Shown one piece after another: positions 35,346-43,830 of a stretch of 64,000 nt of DNA (the stretch's first letter is position 1; every line of letters begins with the position of its first letter). This stretch comes from [Clostridium] aminophilum DSM 10710 (GTDB lineage: Bacteria > Bacillota > Clostridia > Lachnospirales > Lachnospiraceae), in NCBI RefSeq assembly GCF_000711825.1, contig NZ_JONJ01000001.1:372001-436000 (forward strand), in the 5' to 3' direction. Made by a program: the position numbers and the translations under genes. Below the pieces are notes generated by a model that saw nothing but the letters and a program-made list of their open reading frames with translations, ran no database searches and had not been told where the DNA came from.

Positions 35346-36286
35346 TCTTCCGCAGTCTCCAGCGCGATCGTCGTATACTCCGCGTTTCCGAGGCCCATCG
35401 CCTTCGCGGTTTTCTTGACAAATCCGGTCAGCGCTCTGCCCGGTCCGATCTCGACAAACTCCCGCGCTCCGTCTTCCATCATCTTACGCAGGGTATTCTC
35501 CATCAGAACACCGGACTGTACCTGGCGCTCCAGAAGATCCGTAATCCGGTCTTCCGGCGCTTTCACACTGCCGAGACAGTTGAAGTAAACCGGAATTTTC
35601 ATCTCGCCAAAGGTCATGGTCCGGAAAAGCTCTGCCAGTTCGTCGCCGGCCGGCTTCATGTAGGACGTATGGAACGGTCCGGAGACATTTAACGGAATCA
35701 GTCGTTTTGCGCCGTTTTCCTTTGCGATCTGCCCCGCCAGATCCACCGCGGTCTTCTCTCCGCCGATGACGAGCTGGCCCGGACAGTTGTAGTTGCAGAT
35801 CGTGACAATAGCGTCATTTTTCTCTGCTCTCACCTGTTCCTGCGCTTTCCGGCAGCACGCATCCAGTTCCGGCACCTCCATGCCAAGAACCGCGGTCATG
35901 CCGCAGTCGATGCCTTCCGCCGCCTTTGTCATGGCTTTTCCGCGGAAATTTACGGTCTTGACACAGTCTGCCGCACCGAATACCCCGGCTTCTTCCAGCG
36001 CGGAATACTCGCCAAGAGAAAGGCCTGCCGTCATATCCGGCGTCTTCCCCGCCGCGCGGAGAACCGCATTGACGGATACGGCAAATGCCGCCATCGCCGG
36101 CTGTGTATACCGGGTCATACTGATCACGCCATCCGGATCTTCAAAGGAAACCCGCGCGAGATCGAAATCCACCGCTCCGCAGACTTCGTCAAAAGTCCTC
36201 TTGAATTCCGGAAATGTCTCATAGAGATCTTTTCCCATTCCTGCATGCTGGCTTCCCTGGCCGGCATATAAAAAAGCTGTCTTCAT
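35315..36286 (-). CDS. fabD: Malonyl-CoA:ACP transacylase
   Basis: FabD loads malonate onto ACP. The 323-residue protein starts [18 protein letters not shown] (family signature) and has the nucleophile Ser in [11 protein letters not shown], where the usual GHSLG has Leu in place of His; this change is seen in some Firmicutes. The catalytic His is in SGPFHTSYM (about 205) and the Arg in FSFEDP-like N-lobe residues is not conserved clearly. It is about 10-15 residues longer than E. coli FabD, from the C-terminal NAYLNSRE tail. Confidence 0.94.
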   Translation of the reverse strand: MKTAFLYAGQGSQHAGMGKDLYETFPEFKRTFDEVCGAVDFDLARVSFEDPDGVISMTRYTQPAMAAFAVSVNAVLRAAGKTPDMTAGLSLGEYSALEEAGVFGAADCVKTVNFRGKAMTKAAEGIDCGMTAVLGMEVPELDACCRKAQEQVRAEKNDAIVTICNYNCPGQLVIGGEKTAVDLAGQIAKENGAKRLIPLNVSGPFHTSYMKPAGDELAELFRTMTFGEMKIPVYFNCLGSVKAPEDRITDLLERQVQSGVLMENTLRKMMEDGAREFVEIGPGRALTGFVKKTAKAMGLGNAEYTTIALETAEELNAYLNSRE

Positions 36287-36437
36287 ATCCTTCTGTTCCT
36301 CTTTATCCGTTTCGACGAATACGCCGCACTATCGGTAAACCGGTATCACATTCAGGGCTCTTCGTCGTATATTGCCTGTTCCGGGATCTCCCCGCAGGTA
36401 TGCCATGATCCGCTGACTCTCCGTCCCTGAAACATCT

Positions 36438-37352
36438 TCAGGCGAATTCGGTTCCCTCGCAGATTGCCGCGAAAATCTCTGCCGCAGGACGAATCATTTT
36501 TACCTGTCCGCAGGTCTGGCCCGCCATCAGACTTCCGTTCTTCGTATCGCCGTCGAAAACCGCTTTCCGGAGACTTCCCAGCGTGAACTTCTCCAGTTCC
36601 TCCAGCGGAGCTCCCTGCTTTTCCAGTTTCACATATTCGCGGCTCATCCGATTTTTGATGACGCGAACCGGCGCTCCGGCACTCCGGCCGGTCACGATCG
36701 TGTCACTTCCCTTTGCCTTTACCACCGCATTCTTGTATTCTTCATGGATCGGGCATTCCTCGCTTCCGAGAAGAACGGTTCCGATCTGTGCGCCGCAGGC
36801 GCCAAGGGTGAGCACCGCCTTCATCTGACGGCTGTCCGCGATTCCACCGGCCGCGATGACCGGAATGGACACCTCGTCAACCGTCTGCGGAAGAAGCGTC
36901 ATCGTCGTCATTTCCCCGATGTGTCCGCCGCTCTCACAGCCCTCCGCGATCACCGCGTCGGCGCCGAGGCCTTCCAGATGCTTTGCAAGGATCGGCGCTG
37001 CCACAACCGGGATCACGAAGACCCCCGCCGCTTTCAGCTGATCCATATATTTTCCCGGATTTCCCGCGCCGGTTGTCACAACCGGTACGTGTTCCCGGCA
37101 TACCACCTCGACAAACGCATCGGCCAGAGGATGCATCAGCATGATATTTACGCCGAACGGCTTATCCGTGCGCTTTCTGCACTCCGCGATCTCCCGTTCC
37201 AGCTCCTCGGCCGACCGGAGTCCGCCGCAGGCGATCACGCCGAGAGCCCCTCCCTCGGAACACGCTGCCGCAAATGCTCCCGTTGCGATATTTGCCATAC
37301 CTCCCTGAATCAGAGGATATTTGATTCCGAGGATCTCATTTAAATACTTCAT
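36438..37352 (-). CDS. fabK: Enoyl-ACP reductase II (flavin type)
   Basis: FabK performs the last reduction of each elongation cycle using FMN and NAD(P)H and replaces FabI, giving triclosan tolerance in relatives. The 304-residue nitronate monooxygenase-like TIM barrel has PLIQGGMANIATG at the N-terminus, EGCESGGHIGE (with the conserved His) and AAGGIADSRQMKAVLTLGACGAQIGT for the FMN phosphate. It is next to fabD and fabH in the operon, which separates it from the unrelated nitronate oxidases. No FabI gene is in the window. Confidence 0.93.
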   Translation of the reverse strand: MKYLNEILGIKYPLIQGGMANIATGAFAAACSEGGALGVIACGGLRSAEELEREIAECRKRTDKPFGVNIMLMHPLADAFVEVVCREHVPVVTTGAGNPGKYMDQLKAAGVFVIPVVAAPILAKHLEGLGADAVIAEGCESGGHIGEMTTMTLLPQTVDEVSIPVIAAGGIADSRQMKAVLTLGACGAQIGTVLLGSEECPIHEEYKNAVVKAKGSDTIVTGRSAGAPVRVIKNRMSREYVKLEKQGAPLEELEKFTLGSLRKAVFDGDTKNGSLMAGQTCGQVKMIRPAAEIFAAICEGTEFA

Positions 37353-37385
37353 TTTGACGCTCCTGATATTAACTGTCCGTTTTTC

Positions 37386-38348
37386 TCACTTCACCGTGAT
37401 CAGAACACCGGCCCAGGTCAGTCCCGCGCCGAATCCGACCAGGAGAAGAGAATCTCCCGATTTCACAACATTTCCGCACATTGCCTCATCGAGGGCAAGC
37501 GCCACGGAAGCCGCTCCGGTATTGCCGTAGTGATCCATGTTCTTAAAGAATTTCGTCTCCGGAGCCTTTAACTTCCGGATGCAGAAATCGACAATCCGTT
37601 CATTGGCCTGATGGCAGATAACCTGGTCAATGTCGTCGATCGTCCTTCCGCTCTTTTCCAGAAGGATATCCACGCATCTGGTCAGCGCGCCGGTTGCAAA
37701 GCGGAACACCGCTTTTCCGTCCATCTGAATCTTCGCCGGAACCGGTCCCGGTCCCTCGCAGCTGATCTCATCGCCGCCCTTTGCGCCGAGCATCGACGCG
37801 TACGGCACATCCTCCGCCAGTTCCACAACCGCTGCGCCCGCGCCGTCTCCAAAGAGAACGCAGGTGGTGCGGTCCGTGAAATCCAGCATTTTGGAGAGAT
37901 GTTCCGCTCCGACGATCAGCGCGTACAGCGGTCTGTCCGGCTGATCTTCCGCGGACTTCATCGTGAGGAATCCTCTCGCGGTCTCGAGAGCATAGATAAA
38001 TCCGGTGCAGGCCGCATTGATATCCAGCACCGGAATGGTCTCCGGCATATCCAGCGCGCGCTGAATCTGGCAGGCCACGTTCGGTGCAACATGATCCGGC
38101 GATGTCGTCGCGCAGATCAGCGCGGAGATATCGTCCGCTCCGAGGCCGGAACGCTCCATCGCCTCTTTCGCCGCCTGAATCGCAAGGGTGGATGTCGTCT
38201 CCCCCTCACCGCAGAGATATCGGGAATGGATACCGGTTCTCGGGTAGATCCAATCGTCGCTTGTATCCACGATCTTTGCCAGATCGTCATTGGTCACCGT
38301 CTTCGCCGGTCTGGCACTGCCAGTCGATATGATCCTAAGACCTTTCAT
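37386..38348 (-). CDS. fabH: 3-oxoacyl-ACP synthase III
   Basis: FabH starts fatty-acid synthesis by joining acyl-CoA to malonyl-ACP. The 320-residue protein has Cys in NAACTGFIYALE (about 112), His in CHQANERIVDF (about 246) and Asn in YGNTGAASVAL (about 276). Normal length. It lies between accA and fabK. In Firmicutes this enzyme usually sets the proportion of branched starter units, which relates to the branched-chain genes 13 kb away. Confidence 0.96.
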   Translation of the reverse strand: MKGLRIISTGSARPAKTVTNDDLAKIVDTSDDWIYPRTGIHSRYLCGEGETTSTLAIQAAKEAMERSGLGADDISALICATTSPDHVAPNVACQIQRALDMPETIPVLDINAACTGFIYALETARGFLTMKSAEDQPDRPLYALIVGAEHLSKMLDFTDRTTCVLFGDGAGAAVVELAEDVPYASMLGAKGGDEISCEGPGPVPAKIQMDGKAVFRFATGALTRCVDILLEKSGRTIDDIDQVICHQANERIVDFCIRKLKAPETKFFKNMDHYGNTGAASVALALDEAMCGNVVKSGDSLLLVGFGAGLTWAGVLITVK

Positions 38349-38384
38349 ATTACTGAACCATCCTGTTTCTTTCTTGTTGTTCGG

Positions 38385-39317
38385 TTACATCGCGCGGAAT
38401 TTCTTCTGGCGGTCGGCGATCAGAACCTGAGAGGAGAGTTCCTCCAGTTCTTTCAGATTCTTCTCGATTGCCTCATCCAGCGCCGCGTACACCAACAGCG
38501 GGTTTACCTGTGCGCCACCGGCCGGTTCCGACACGATCTCATCGGCCACACCCGCTTCTTTCAGGTCAGCCGCCGTCATTTTCATCAGTGCGGCCGCCTC
38601 GGCGTGTCTCGACGAATCCTTCCACAGGATGCTCGCAAAGCCCTCCGGGCTGAGAATCGAATAGACCGCATTTTCCAGCATCAGAATCCGGTTTGCCACG
38701 CTGATCGCCAGCGCGCCGCCGGAATTTCCCTCTCCGGTGACAACGGTGATCACCGGCACGCGAAGACGGCTCATGGCCGCAAGGTTCCGCGCGATCGCCT
38801 CTCCCTGACCGTGTTCCTCCGCATCCACACCCGGATAAGCTCCCGGGGTATCGACAAAGGTGATGATCGGACGGCCGAATTTATCCGCCTGTTCCATCAT
38901 CCGGAGCGCTTTCCGGTATCCTTCCGGTTTCGGCATGCCGAAATTCCGGGAGATATTTTCCTTCATCGTGCGGCCCTTCCGGTGTCCGAGCACCGTCACC
39001 GGCCGGCCGTGGAAACGGGCGATTCCGCCGAAAATACTCTGATCATCCCCGTAGAGATGATCGCCCTTCTGCTCGAAAAAGTCCGTGAACAGCGCGTCAA
39101 TGAAGTCGTCAATATGCGGTCTCGCGCCCAGACGTGCAAGGAAAACCTTGTCCTCCGGGGAAAGGTTCCGCGCCTGACTGAGCAGATAATTTCTGCGCTC
39201 GCCGAGCTGCGCGATTCTCATATCCGTTCTTCTGCTGTTCTCCGGCTCTCTGCGGATCCGAAGCTTCTCGATCTCCGCATCAATCTCATCCGTCTGTCTC
39301 AGTATTTCCTTAATCAA
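38385..39317 (-). CDS. accA: Acetyl-CoA carboxylase, carboxyltransferase alpha subunit
   Basis: AccA with AccD moves the carboxyl group from biotin to acetyl-CoA to give malonyl-CoA. The 310-residue crotonase-fold protein shows the N-terminal helical part (EIDAEIEKL), GHRKGRTMKENISRNFGMPKPEGYRKA, and TPGAYPGVDAEEHGQ with GNSGGALAIS forming the oxyanion site. It begins with TTG (39317) behind GGAGG eight bases upstream, and this codon overlaps the accD stop as TTGA, so the two subunits are translationally coupled for equal amounts. Confidence 0.95.
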   Translation of the reverse strand: MIKEILRQTDEIDAEIEKLRIRREPENSRRTDMRIAQLGERRNYLLSQARNLSPEDKVFLARLGARPHIDDFIDALFTDFFEQKGDHLYGDDQSIFGGIARFHGRPVTVLGHRKGRTMKENISRNFGMPKPEGYRKALRMMEQADKFGRPIITFVDTPGAYPGVDAEEHGQGEAIARNLAAMSRLRVPVITVVTGEGNSGGALAISVANRILMLENAVYSILSPEGFASILWKDSSRHAEAAALMKMTAADLKEAGVADEIVSEPAGGAQVNPLLVYAALDEAIEKNLKELEELSSQVLIADRQKKFRAM

Positions 39318-40219
39318 CTAACTACCCTCCGCGATGCATTCTCCATCGAATCGACATGCAGTTTCAGGATATCCGCCAAAGTCTGCTTCATATCCTTTCT
39401 CGGAACGATCCGGTCGACAAATCCATGCTTTTCCAGATATTCCGCGCGCTGAAAGCCCGCCGGAAGCTCTACGCCCAGTGTCTGGCGGATAACTCTCGGA
39501 CCGGCAAAACCGATCAGAGCGCCTTCCTCTGCCAGCGTGATGTCTCCGAGACTGGCAAAGCTCGCCGTTACGCCGCCGGTGGTCGGGTGAGTCAGATAAC
39601 TGATGTAGAGGCCGCCGGACGCCGAAAACTCGGCGATGGCCGCACTGGTCTTTGCCATCTGCATCAGGCTGTAGATGCCCTCCTGCATTCTGGCGCCGCC
39701 GCTGGCGGAAAAAATAATCAGCGGAAGATGTTCTCTGGTAGCGCGCTCGATCGCACGCGTTACCTTCTCACCGACGGTATGGCTCATGCTTCCCATAAAG
39801 AAGCGGCTGTCCAGAACCACTGCGACCGTATGGATTCCGCCGATCAGACCGTCTCCGCTGATGACCGCCTCTTTCAGTCCGGTCTTCTTCTCCGTCTCCA
39901 GCGCTTTTGCGCCGTATCCATTGAAATGCAGCGGATCGGTCACGGTCAGATCCTGATCAAACTCACGGAAAGTGCCCTCATCAAAGATAAGTGACAGTCT
40001 GTAATAACCGCCGATCGATCGAAGCTTCCCGCAGTTCGGGCAGGCATAGTAATGATTTCTCCATTCAACTTTCGAAAACTTCTTTCCGCAGCTTTTGCAG
40101 GCAACCTGTTTTTCCTCATCGGAAAATGCGCCCTGATCCTTTACGGTATCTCTGTCCGCGCGCATCTGGAGCCGCATATCACTCAGTGTACTTTTTATTC
40201 TCTCTGTGAGTGCACTCAT
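39314..40219 (-). CDS. accD: Acetyl-CoA carboxylase, carboxyltransferase beta subunit
   Basis: The 301-residue AccD carries an N-terminal zinc ribbon (CKSCGKKF and CPNCGK at about 38-60) and the carboxyltransferase core with GSMSHTVGEKVTRAIE, FSASGGARMQEG and THPTTGGVTASFA. It partners AccA, encoded next. The biotin carboxyl carrier (accB) and biotin carboxylase (accC) genes that often sit in this operon are not present in the window and must be elsewhere. It starts 14 bases after acpP. Confidence 0.95.
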   Translation of the reverse strand: MSALTERIKSTLSDMRLQMRADRDTVKDQGAFSDEEKQVACKSCGKKFSKVEWRNHYYACPNCGKLRSIGGYYRLSLIFDEGTFREFDQDLTVTDPLHFNGYGAKALETEKKTGLKEAVISGDGLIGGIHTVAVVLDSRFFMGSMSHTVGEKVTRAIERATREHLPLIIFSASGGARMQEGIYSLMQMAKTSAAIAEFSASGGLYISYLTHPTTGGVTASFASLGDITLAEEGALIGFAGPRVIRQTLGVELPAGFQRAEYLEKHGFVDRIVPRKDMKQTLADILKLHVDSMENASRRVVS

Positions 40220-40233
40220 GAAACCGCCTTCTC

Positions 40234-40458
40234 TCAGCCCTTCTTCACACGATCCAGAATGTCCTGAACGGTGTGAATGTTCTCCAGTTCCTCATCCGCG
40301 ATCTTTACTCCGGTCTCATCCTCGATTGCCATCTGAAGTTCCACAACGCTCAGGGAATCCGCCTCGAGATCCTCTCTCAGATCGGCCTCCGGTGTAACCT
40401 TGTCCTCATCGCAGTCCAGTGTGTCAACGATCAGTGTCTTTAATGCCTCGAAATCCAT
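40234..40458 (-). CDS. acpP: Acyl carrier protein
   Basis: The 74-residue acidic protein holds the growing acyl chain on phosphopantetheine attached to Ser in EADSLSVVELQMAIEDE (about residue 35). The four-helix ACP length is normal. As first gene of the fab operon, directly after the promoter and operator, it is likely the most strongly expressed one. GGAGAA lies upstream of the ATG. The DSL motif has Ser-Leu-Ser-Val rather than Ser-Leu-Asp-Xxx, a small variation. Confidence 0.95.
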   Translation of the reverse strand: MDFEALKTLIVDTLDCDEDKVTPEADLREDLEADSLSVVELQMAIEDETGVKIADEELENIHTVQDILDRVKKG

Positions 40459-40585
40459 AGTAGTATTCTCCTTTTCTTCTCTTCGTCTTCCGGCGGTTTC
40501 TTTCGCTCTTGCCGTGAACCGGCTACAGTGTAATCTGTGAACCTTTCCATGCTGCTTTTGACTCGTCCGGATTTTACTTCATGAA

Positions 40586-40611
40586 ATTTAGTTAAATAAT
40601 TTTAGTTAAAT
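40586..40611 (-). promoter_or_regulatory. Palindromic operator pair over the fab operon start
   Basis: Two palindromes, ATTTAGTTAAAT (40586-40597) and TTTAGTTAAAT (40601-40611), are 14 bases apart and lie just downstream of the -10 box, over the expected transcription start. The location is ideal for a repressor such as the nearby MarR protein. Confidence 0.7.
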
Positions 40612-40623
40612 TATTCGTATGTC

Positions 40624-40652
40624 ATCTTACTCAGATTGCTCTCCAATGTCAA
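40624..40652 (-). promoter_or_regulatory. fab operon promoter
   Basis: On the minus strand perfect TTGACA, a 17-base spacer and TAAGAT; the start would be near 40617, about 160 bases before acpP. Confidence 0.8.
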
Positions 40653-40664
40653 GAAAAAGATCAG

Positions 40665-40721
40665 AGCGTCCTCCGCGAAGCGCTTATTTCACCGGAAATG
40701 CAGAGCAATTTCCGCTGAAAC
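40665..40721 (+). repeat. Dispersed two-hairpin element, copy F (3' part)
   Basis: GCGTCCTCCGCGAAGCGC, similar to the GCGCATCCTCGCGGAGCG of copy B, leads into the hairpin ATTTCACCGGAAAT-N8-ATTTCCGCTGAAAC (40686-40721). The first hairpin is missing. It lies directly behind the fab promoter. Confidence 0.6.
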
Positions 40722-40822
40722 GCGTCGTAACACCCTTCTCGAATTTCAAGCGTTTAGTGGCAGTCGTATAGGGTCTCCCTACTACGGCGTGGGCTTTGGC
40801 GAGTTCGCCGCACAAACACAAA

Positions 40823-40862
40823 GGAGACCGGACAGCCGCTGTTTTGCGGCTGTCCGGTCTCC
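40823..40862 (-). terminator. Perfect 17-bp hairpin, probable terminator of the transglutaminase gene
   Basis: GGAGACCGGACAGCCGC pairs without mismatch across TGTTTT (plus) and is followed on the minus strand by TTTGTGTTTGTG. Stem strength is high and the T-run is interrupted; it is 140 bases past the stop codon. Confidence 0.55.
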
Positions 40863-41002
40863 CGTCAGCTTTTATGGTTATTCTCTTGTAATCTTTCTAT
40901 TTTCTATAATGAAACACTATATGAAGAAAGCCGGTGCTCTCTCTGCTTCTTCCCCCATATTCCGGCTCATCCCGACGAATACCGGCCCGTCCGGACACCG
41001 CA

Positions 41003-41773
41003 TCAGAATACGATGCTGATGTTCAAATACTTACTGTCCGACATAACGCTGGAGTCCATATCAAGGTAGCGTTTGTCCCGGTTCACAATATCATAGGAGC
41101 AGACATCATAGTGATGCCATGCGCCGTTCTCGAATACCGCAGACCATGCATGTCTGCTGGTGTATACGAATCTCGTGCGGATGTGGCTCGGATTCGCCGC
41201 CGTGTAATCAACGGTTCCGGTAGCCGGATTCACCGGCACATAGGATACCATCGAATTGAATGCGTATGCGTATGTGGAGCATAAACCGGTTCCCAGAGTA
41301 AAGCAGGACAGCGCGGACTGATATGCGCGGCCAAGCACTTTATTGGAATTGGATGAATAATCGTATGTCATACGATCCGCAACCCAGTCGGCACAGATCG
41401 TAACAATCTGATCGGACGGTGTCCCCTGCGGAACGATCGCAGCCATGTTCGCAGCCAGCCATTCATCGGTCTGATTCTGAATGGAATCCAGCTTATTGAG
41501 GTTCTGATCGTCGATCATCACGCTTCCGTCTCCACTGCTGTAAACGTTGTCCATCGTCGTCATGCCGACCGCCGGGCAGGCACTGTTGAGCACCTTTTCC
41601 GCCTGACAGTAATTCTGCGCGAGGTTATTCGTCTTATCTACATTGAAAGCGTATCTGCCGTTATAGGAGGAAACGACTCCGGACTCAAGAACGCCGGCAA
41701 ACGAAGAAAAGCCAATGGATAATGTCATAGACACTGCGAGACCGAATCCTATGAACATCTTAGATAATCTCAT
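41003..41773 (-). CDS. Secreted transglutaminase-like cysteine protease-fold protein
   Basis: The 256-residue precursor has a Sec signal peptide (about 1-26, ending FSSFA|GV). The C-terminal half is a transglutaminase-like core: candidate nucleophile Cys in LGTGLCSTYAYAF (about 165), His in SRHAWSAVFENGAWHHYD (about 213) and Asp or second His from the HHYDVC segment. Such exported proteins act as wall-associated peptidases or crosslinkers. There is no wall-binding repeat, so it may be released. RBS GGAAAGGAGG is strong. The upstream region is markedly AT-rich. Function beyond the fold is unknown. Confidence 0.72.
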   Translation of the reverse strand: MRLSKMFIGFGLAVSMTLSIGFSSFAGVLESGVVSSYNGRYAFNVDKTNNLAQNYCQAEKVLNSACPAVGMTTMDNVYSSGDGSVMIDDQNLNKLDSIQNQTDEWLAANMAAIVPQGTPSDQIVTICADWVADRMTYDYSSNSNKVLGRAYQSALSCFTLGTGLCSTYAYAFNSMVSYVPVNPATGTVDYTAANPSHIRTRFVYTSRHAWSAVFENGAWHHYDVCSYDIVNRDKRYLDMDSSVMSDSKYLNISIVF

Positions 41774-42075
41774 TGTTTTTCCTCCTTTCCGTTGTTTTTG
41801 AATGCAGAAACCCTCACTTATTTAATACGTAACAATATCGTACAATATTCCAAAAATCTAAGAAAGAAATTTCGGGTTAAAAGCAGGAGATTACCCGAAA
41901 TATTATGTTCGTTTTAAATTGATTTTTTAGAAAAATTAATATTTGTTCATTTTTTGGACATCTTATGTTGATTATTTTGTTTTTATCATTGAAATCTTGT
42001 GTATTTTATCAAGTACATTCCTTTCTATAAAAAAATATGATTTTTTATTATCTCCACTTTCCGCATTCCATCTCC

Positions 42076-42164
42076 GTTCACCGCACGGTGAACTCTTTCC
42101 TGCGGCAGTATGTGCAGCCCCGCGAAGTTTTTCGTGCAACAGATAATTGGGAGGAAATTTCCTA
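42076..42164 (+). repeat. Dispersed two-hairpin element, copy D
   Basis: First hairpin GTTCACC-GCAC-GGTGAAC (42076-42093), then CTTTCCTGCGGC, CGCGAAG and a GGAAATTTCC palindrome (42153-42162). Order and spacing match copies A-C, but the middle has diverged. Confidence 0.55.
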
Positions 42165-42205
42165 TAAAAAAACCGGCCGGAAGAGACGAAGCCTCTCCCG
42201 GCTGG
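42165..42205 (-). terminator. Terminator of the glycerophosphodiesterase gene
   Basis: CCAGCCGGGAGAG pairs with CTCTTCCGGCCGG (one mismatch) over a GCTTCGT-type loop and runs into seven Ts on the minus strand. It is 110 bases past the stop codon. Confidence 0.8.
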
Positions 42206-42280
42206 CAGGATTATTACATTCCGTTTTCGTTTACCGATATATAAAGTGTACGGATATTTTTTCCTTCTGATTCTTTCAGT

Positions 42281-42319
42281 TTCTTATTCTTATTCTTATT
42301 CTTATTCTTATTCTTATTC
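42281..42319 (-). repeat. GAATAA hexamer repeat overlapping the ugpQ stop codon
   Basis: About 6.5 units of TTATTC (plus strand) follow one another. On the coding strand each GAA TAA keeps frame, so the stop codon is repeated in frame six times. Confidence 0.9.
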
Positions 42320-43042
42320 TTTCAGCATCGCTGCAACACGGTCCGGGAAGTTGCCGATGATTGTTGTGACACCCGCCTCAATCATTTTCCGGATATCCTC
42401 TTCCTCGTTGACGGTCCAGCAGTTGATGTCCACACCCTTCTCGCGGATTTCCTTTGTCAGCTCCGGTGTGCAGTTGGTAAATCTCGGATGATAGCACTCA
42501 AAGCCATTCTCTTTGACATACTTTCCGGCGTCCAGAATCCAGCAGTCGGTCAGAAGTCCGCAGCGGATCTCCGGGCAGAGTTCCTTCATGCGCTTAACGC
42601 TGTAATGATTGAAGGAGGAAATGATGATGCGGTCCACCATATCGAATTCCCGGATCAGATCGTAAACCTTCTTTTCAATTCCCGGATACTCAAAGATTCC
42701 GGTCTTCAGTTCAATGTTGGTAACCAGCTTTGTCGGCTTTAACAGTTCCAGATACTCGCGGAGCGTCATGATGTGCTGCGGCTCCACCTCGCCGGCAAAT
42801 TTATAGGAGAGATCCGCTTTCCGCAGTTCCTCCAGCGTGTAGTCCTTAACAAAACCGGTCATATTCAGGCAGGTACGGTCAAGGAGTTCGTCATGAATGA
42901 TCACGACTTCGCCGTCCTTTGTCAGATGCACGTCATTCTCAATGCCGTCGCATCCCGGCTGCGCAATCGCTTTCTCAAATGCAATTTTCGTATTCTCCGG
43001 ATACTTACCGGAAAAACCTCTGTGTGCAAAGTTCTTTACCAT
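42314..43042 (-). CDS. ugpQ: Glycerophosphodiester phosphodiesterase
   Basis: This cytoplasmic TIM-barrel enzyme cuts glycerophosphodiesters to glycerol-3-phosphate and an alcohol. Catalytic residues appear in NFAHRGFSGKYPENT (His near residue 6), GIENDVHLTKDGEVVIIHD (Glu, Asp, His near 34-49) and IELKTG. From ATG 43042 with GGAAG upstream it has 242 residues, normal for the short UgpQ type without a signal peptide. A longer frame to 43069 is unlikely. It is monocistronic. The 3' end runs into a hexamer repeat. Confidence 0.92.
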   Translation of the reverse strand: MVKNFAHRGFSGKYPENTKIAFEKAIAQPGCDGIENDVHLTKDGEVVIIHDELLDRTCLNMTGFVKDYTLEELRKADLSYKFAGEVEPQHIMTLREYLELLKPTKLVTNIELKTGIFEYPGIEKKVYDLIREFDMVDRIIISSFNHYSVKRMKELCPEIRCGLLTDCWILDAGKYVKENGFECYHPRFTNCTPELTKEIREKGVDINCWTVNEEEDIRKMIEAGVTTIIGNFPDRVAAMLKE

Positions 43043-43188
43043 GGTAAACTTCCTTTCTTTCCGCAGCATTCCACCGCGGATCCTTCTTCTCGCAATACCC
43101 CGATTTTATCATCATCGGGCTGCAGAAACAAGGCAAACTCCACTATTTATCGGAAAGTTTCTCACAGTTGTTTGTGTATTTTCCACAT

Positions 43189-43830
43189 TTAGCGTCCGAG
43201 CGCGCTCAGCAGAATCGGTGCCAGGTTCGCCATGGCGTGACAGATGAATGCTCCGAAGAAATTGCCGCTGAAATCCATCGCCGCCGCTGCCGCAAACCCG
43301 ATGAAGGCGGCGTACAGTCCCTGTACCGGATCGCCGTGCACTGCGCCGAACACGGCTGCCGAGATCAGCGCTGCCATACCGAATCCCATCTTCTGACGAA
43401 GACAGCGGAACAGGCGATCCCGGAAGACCAGCTCCTCCGCAAGTGGAACCAGGATGACTATGACCAGGATCTTTGCCGCCAGCGGTGCGTCCAACAGTGC
43501 TGCGCCTCTCGCATTCCAGCCGGAGGACAACGCCGCAAGCCCTGTCACCGCGAAGAGCTGATTCAGAATCTCCGCAAGGCTGAAACCGCCTCCGCCGCAC
43601 ATGATCATATCGTGCGGGGACATTTTCTCCCGGTCCTTCGGTCTACGGATCAAAAGGATCAGTGCCGTAAGGACCGCCGCTGATCCCGTCAGAATGATTC
43701 GCGGAACATCCTCCCCGCCGAAGAATGCGGAGGAGACGGTCTTTCCCGCAATCTCCGCGCCTTCCGTTATGATCTCAAATAAAACTACCGGCCATAACAG
43801 TCGGATCAGATATTTCATCCTGTCGTTCAT
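43189..43830 (-). CDS. CPBP-family intramembrane metalloprotease
   Basis: The 213-residue membrane protein has about six hydrophobic helices and the ABI/CPBP motifs: EELVFRDRLF (motif 1, paired Glu), FGAVHG (motif 2, His) and FICHAMAN (motif 3 His). Relatives of Rce1 process peptides or play roles in bacteriocin self-immunity. No bacteriocin gene is near. Its ATG overlaps the nth stop as ATGA, so it is the second gene of an nth operon, a pairing with no evident functional logic. Confidence 0.85.
   Translation of the reverse strand: MNDRMKYLIRLLWPVVLFEIITEGAEIAGKTVSSAFFGGEDVPRIILTGSAAVLTALILLIRRPKDREKMSPHDMIMCGGGGFSLAEILNQLFAVTGLAALSSGWNARGAALLDAPLAAKILVIVILVPLAEELVFRDRLFRCLRQKMGFGMAALISAAVFGAVHGDPVQGLYAAFIGFAAAAAMDFSGNFFGAFICHAMANLAPILLSALGR

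Larger units (their letters stand above)
40459..41002. other. acpP-transglutaminase intergenic region
   Basis: 544 bases holding, from left, the 5' UTR and operator of the fab operon, its promoter, repeat copy F, a ~100-base stretch with no feature I recognise (40722-40822), and a 17-bp hairpin. No credible gene. Confidence 0.6.
41774..42313. other. AT-rich intergenic region
   Basis: 540 bases; the first ~280 are the most AT-rich part of the window. It contains the inverted repeat ATTTCGGGT...ACCCGAAAT (41869-41877 with 41893-41901), which may be an operator for the transglutaminase gene, then repeat copy D, the ugpQ terminator and a hexamer repeat. I see no gene. Confidence 0.55.

Noticed and set aside
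32580-40458. Polyketide or secondary-metabolite cluster
   Set aside because: All genes are single-function type II fatty-acid synthesis enzymes in the order usual for Firmicutes.
42281-42319. Phase-variable repeat switching ugpQ
   Set aside because: The hexamer is a multiple of three, lies at and after the stop codon, and cannot change the frame.
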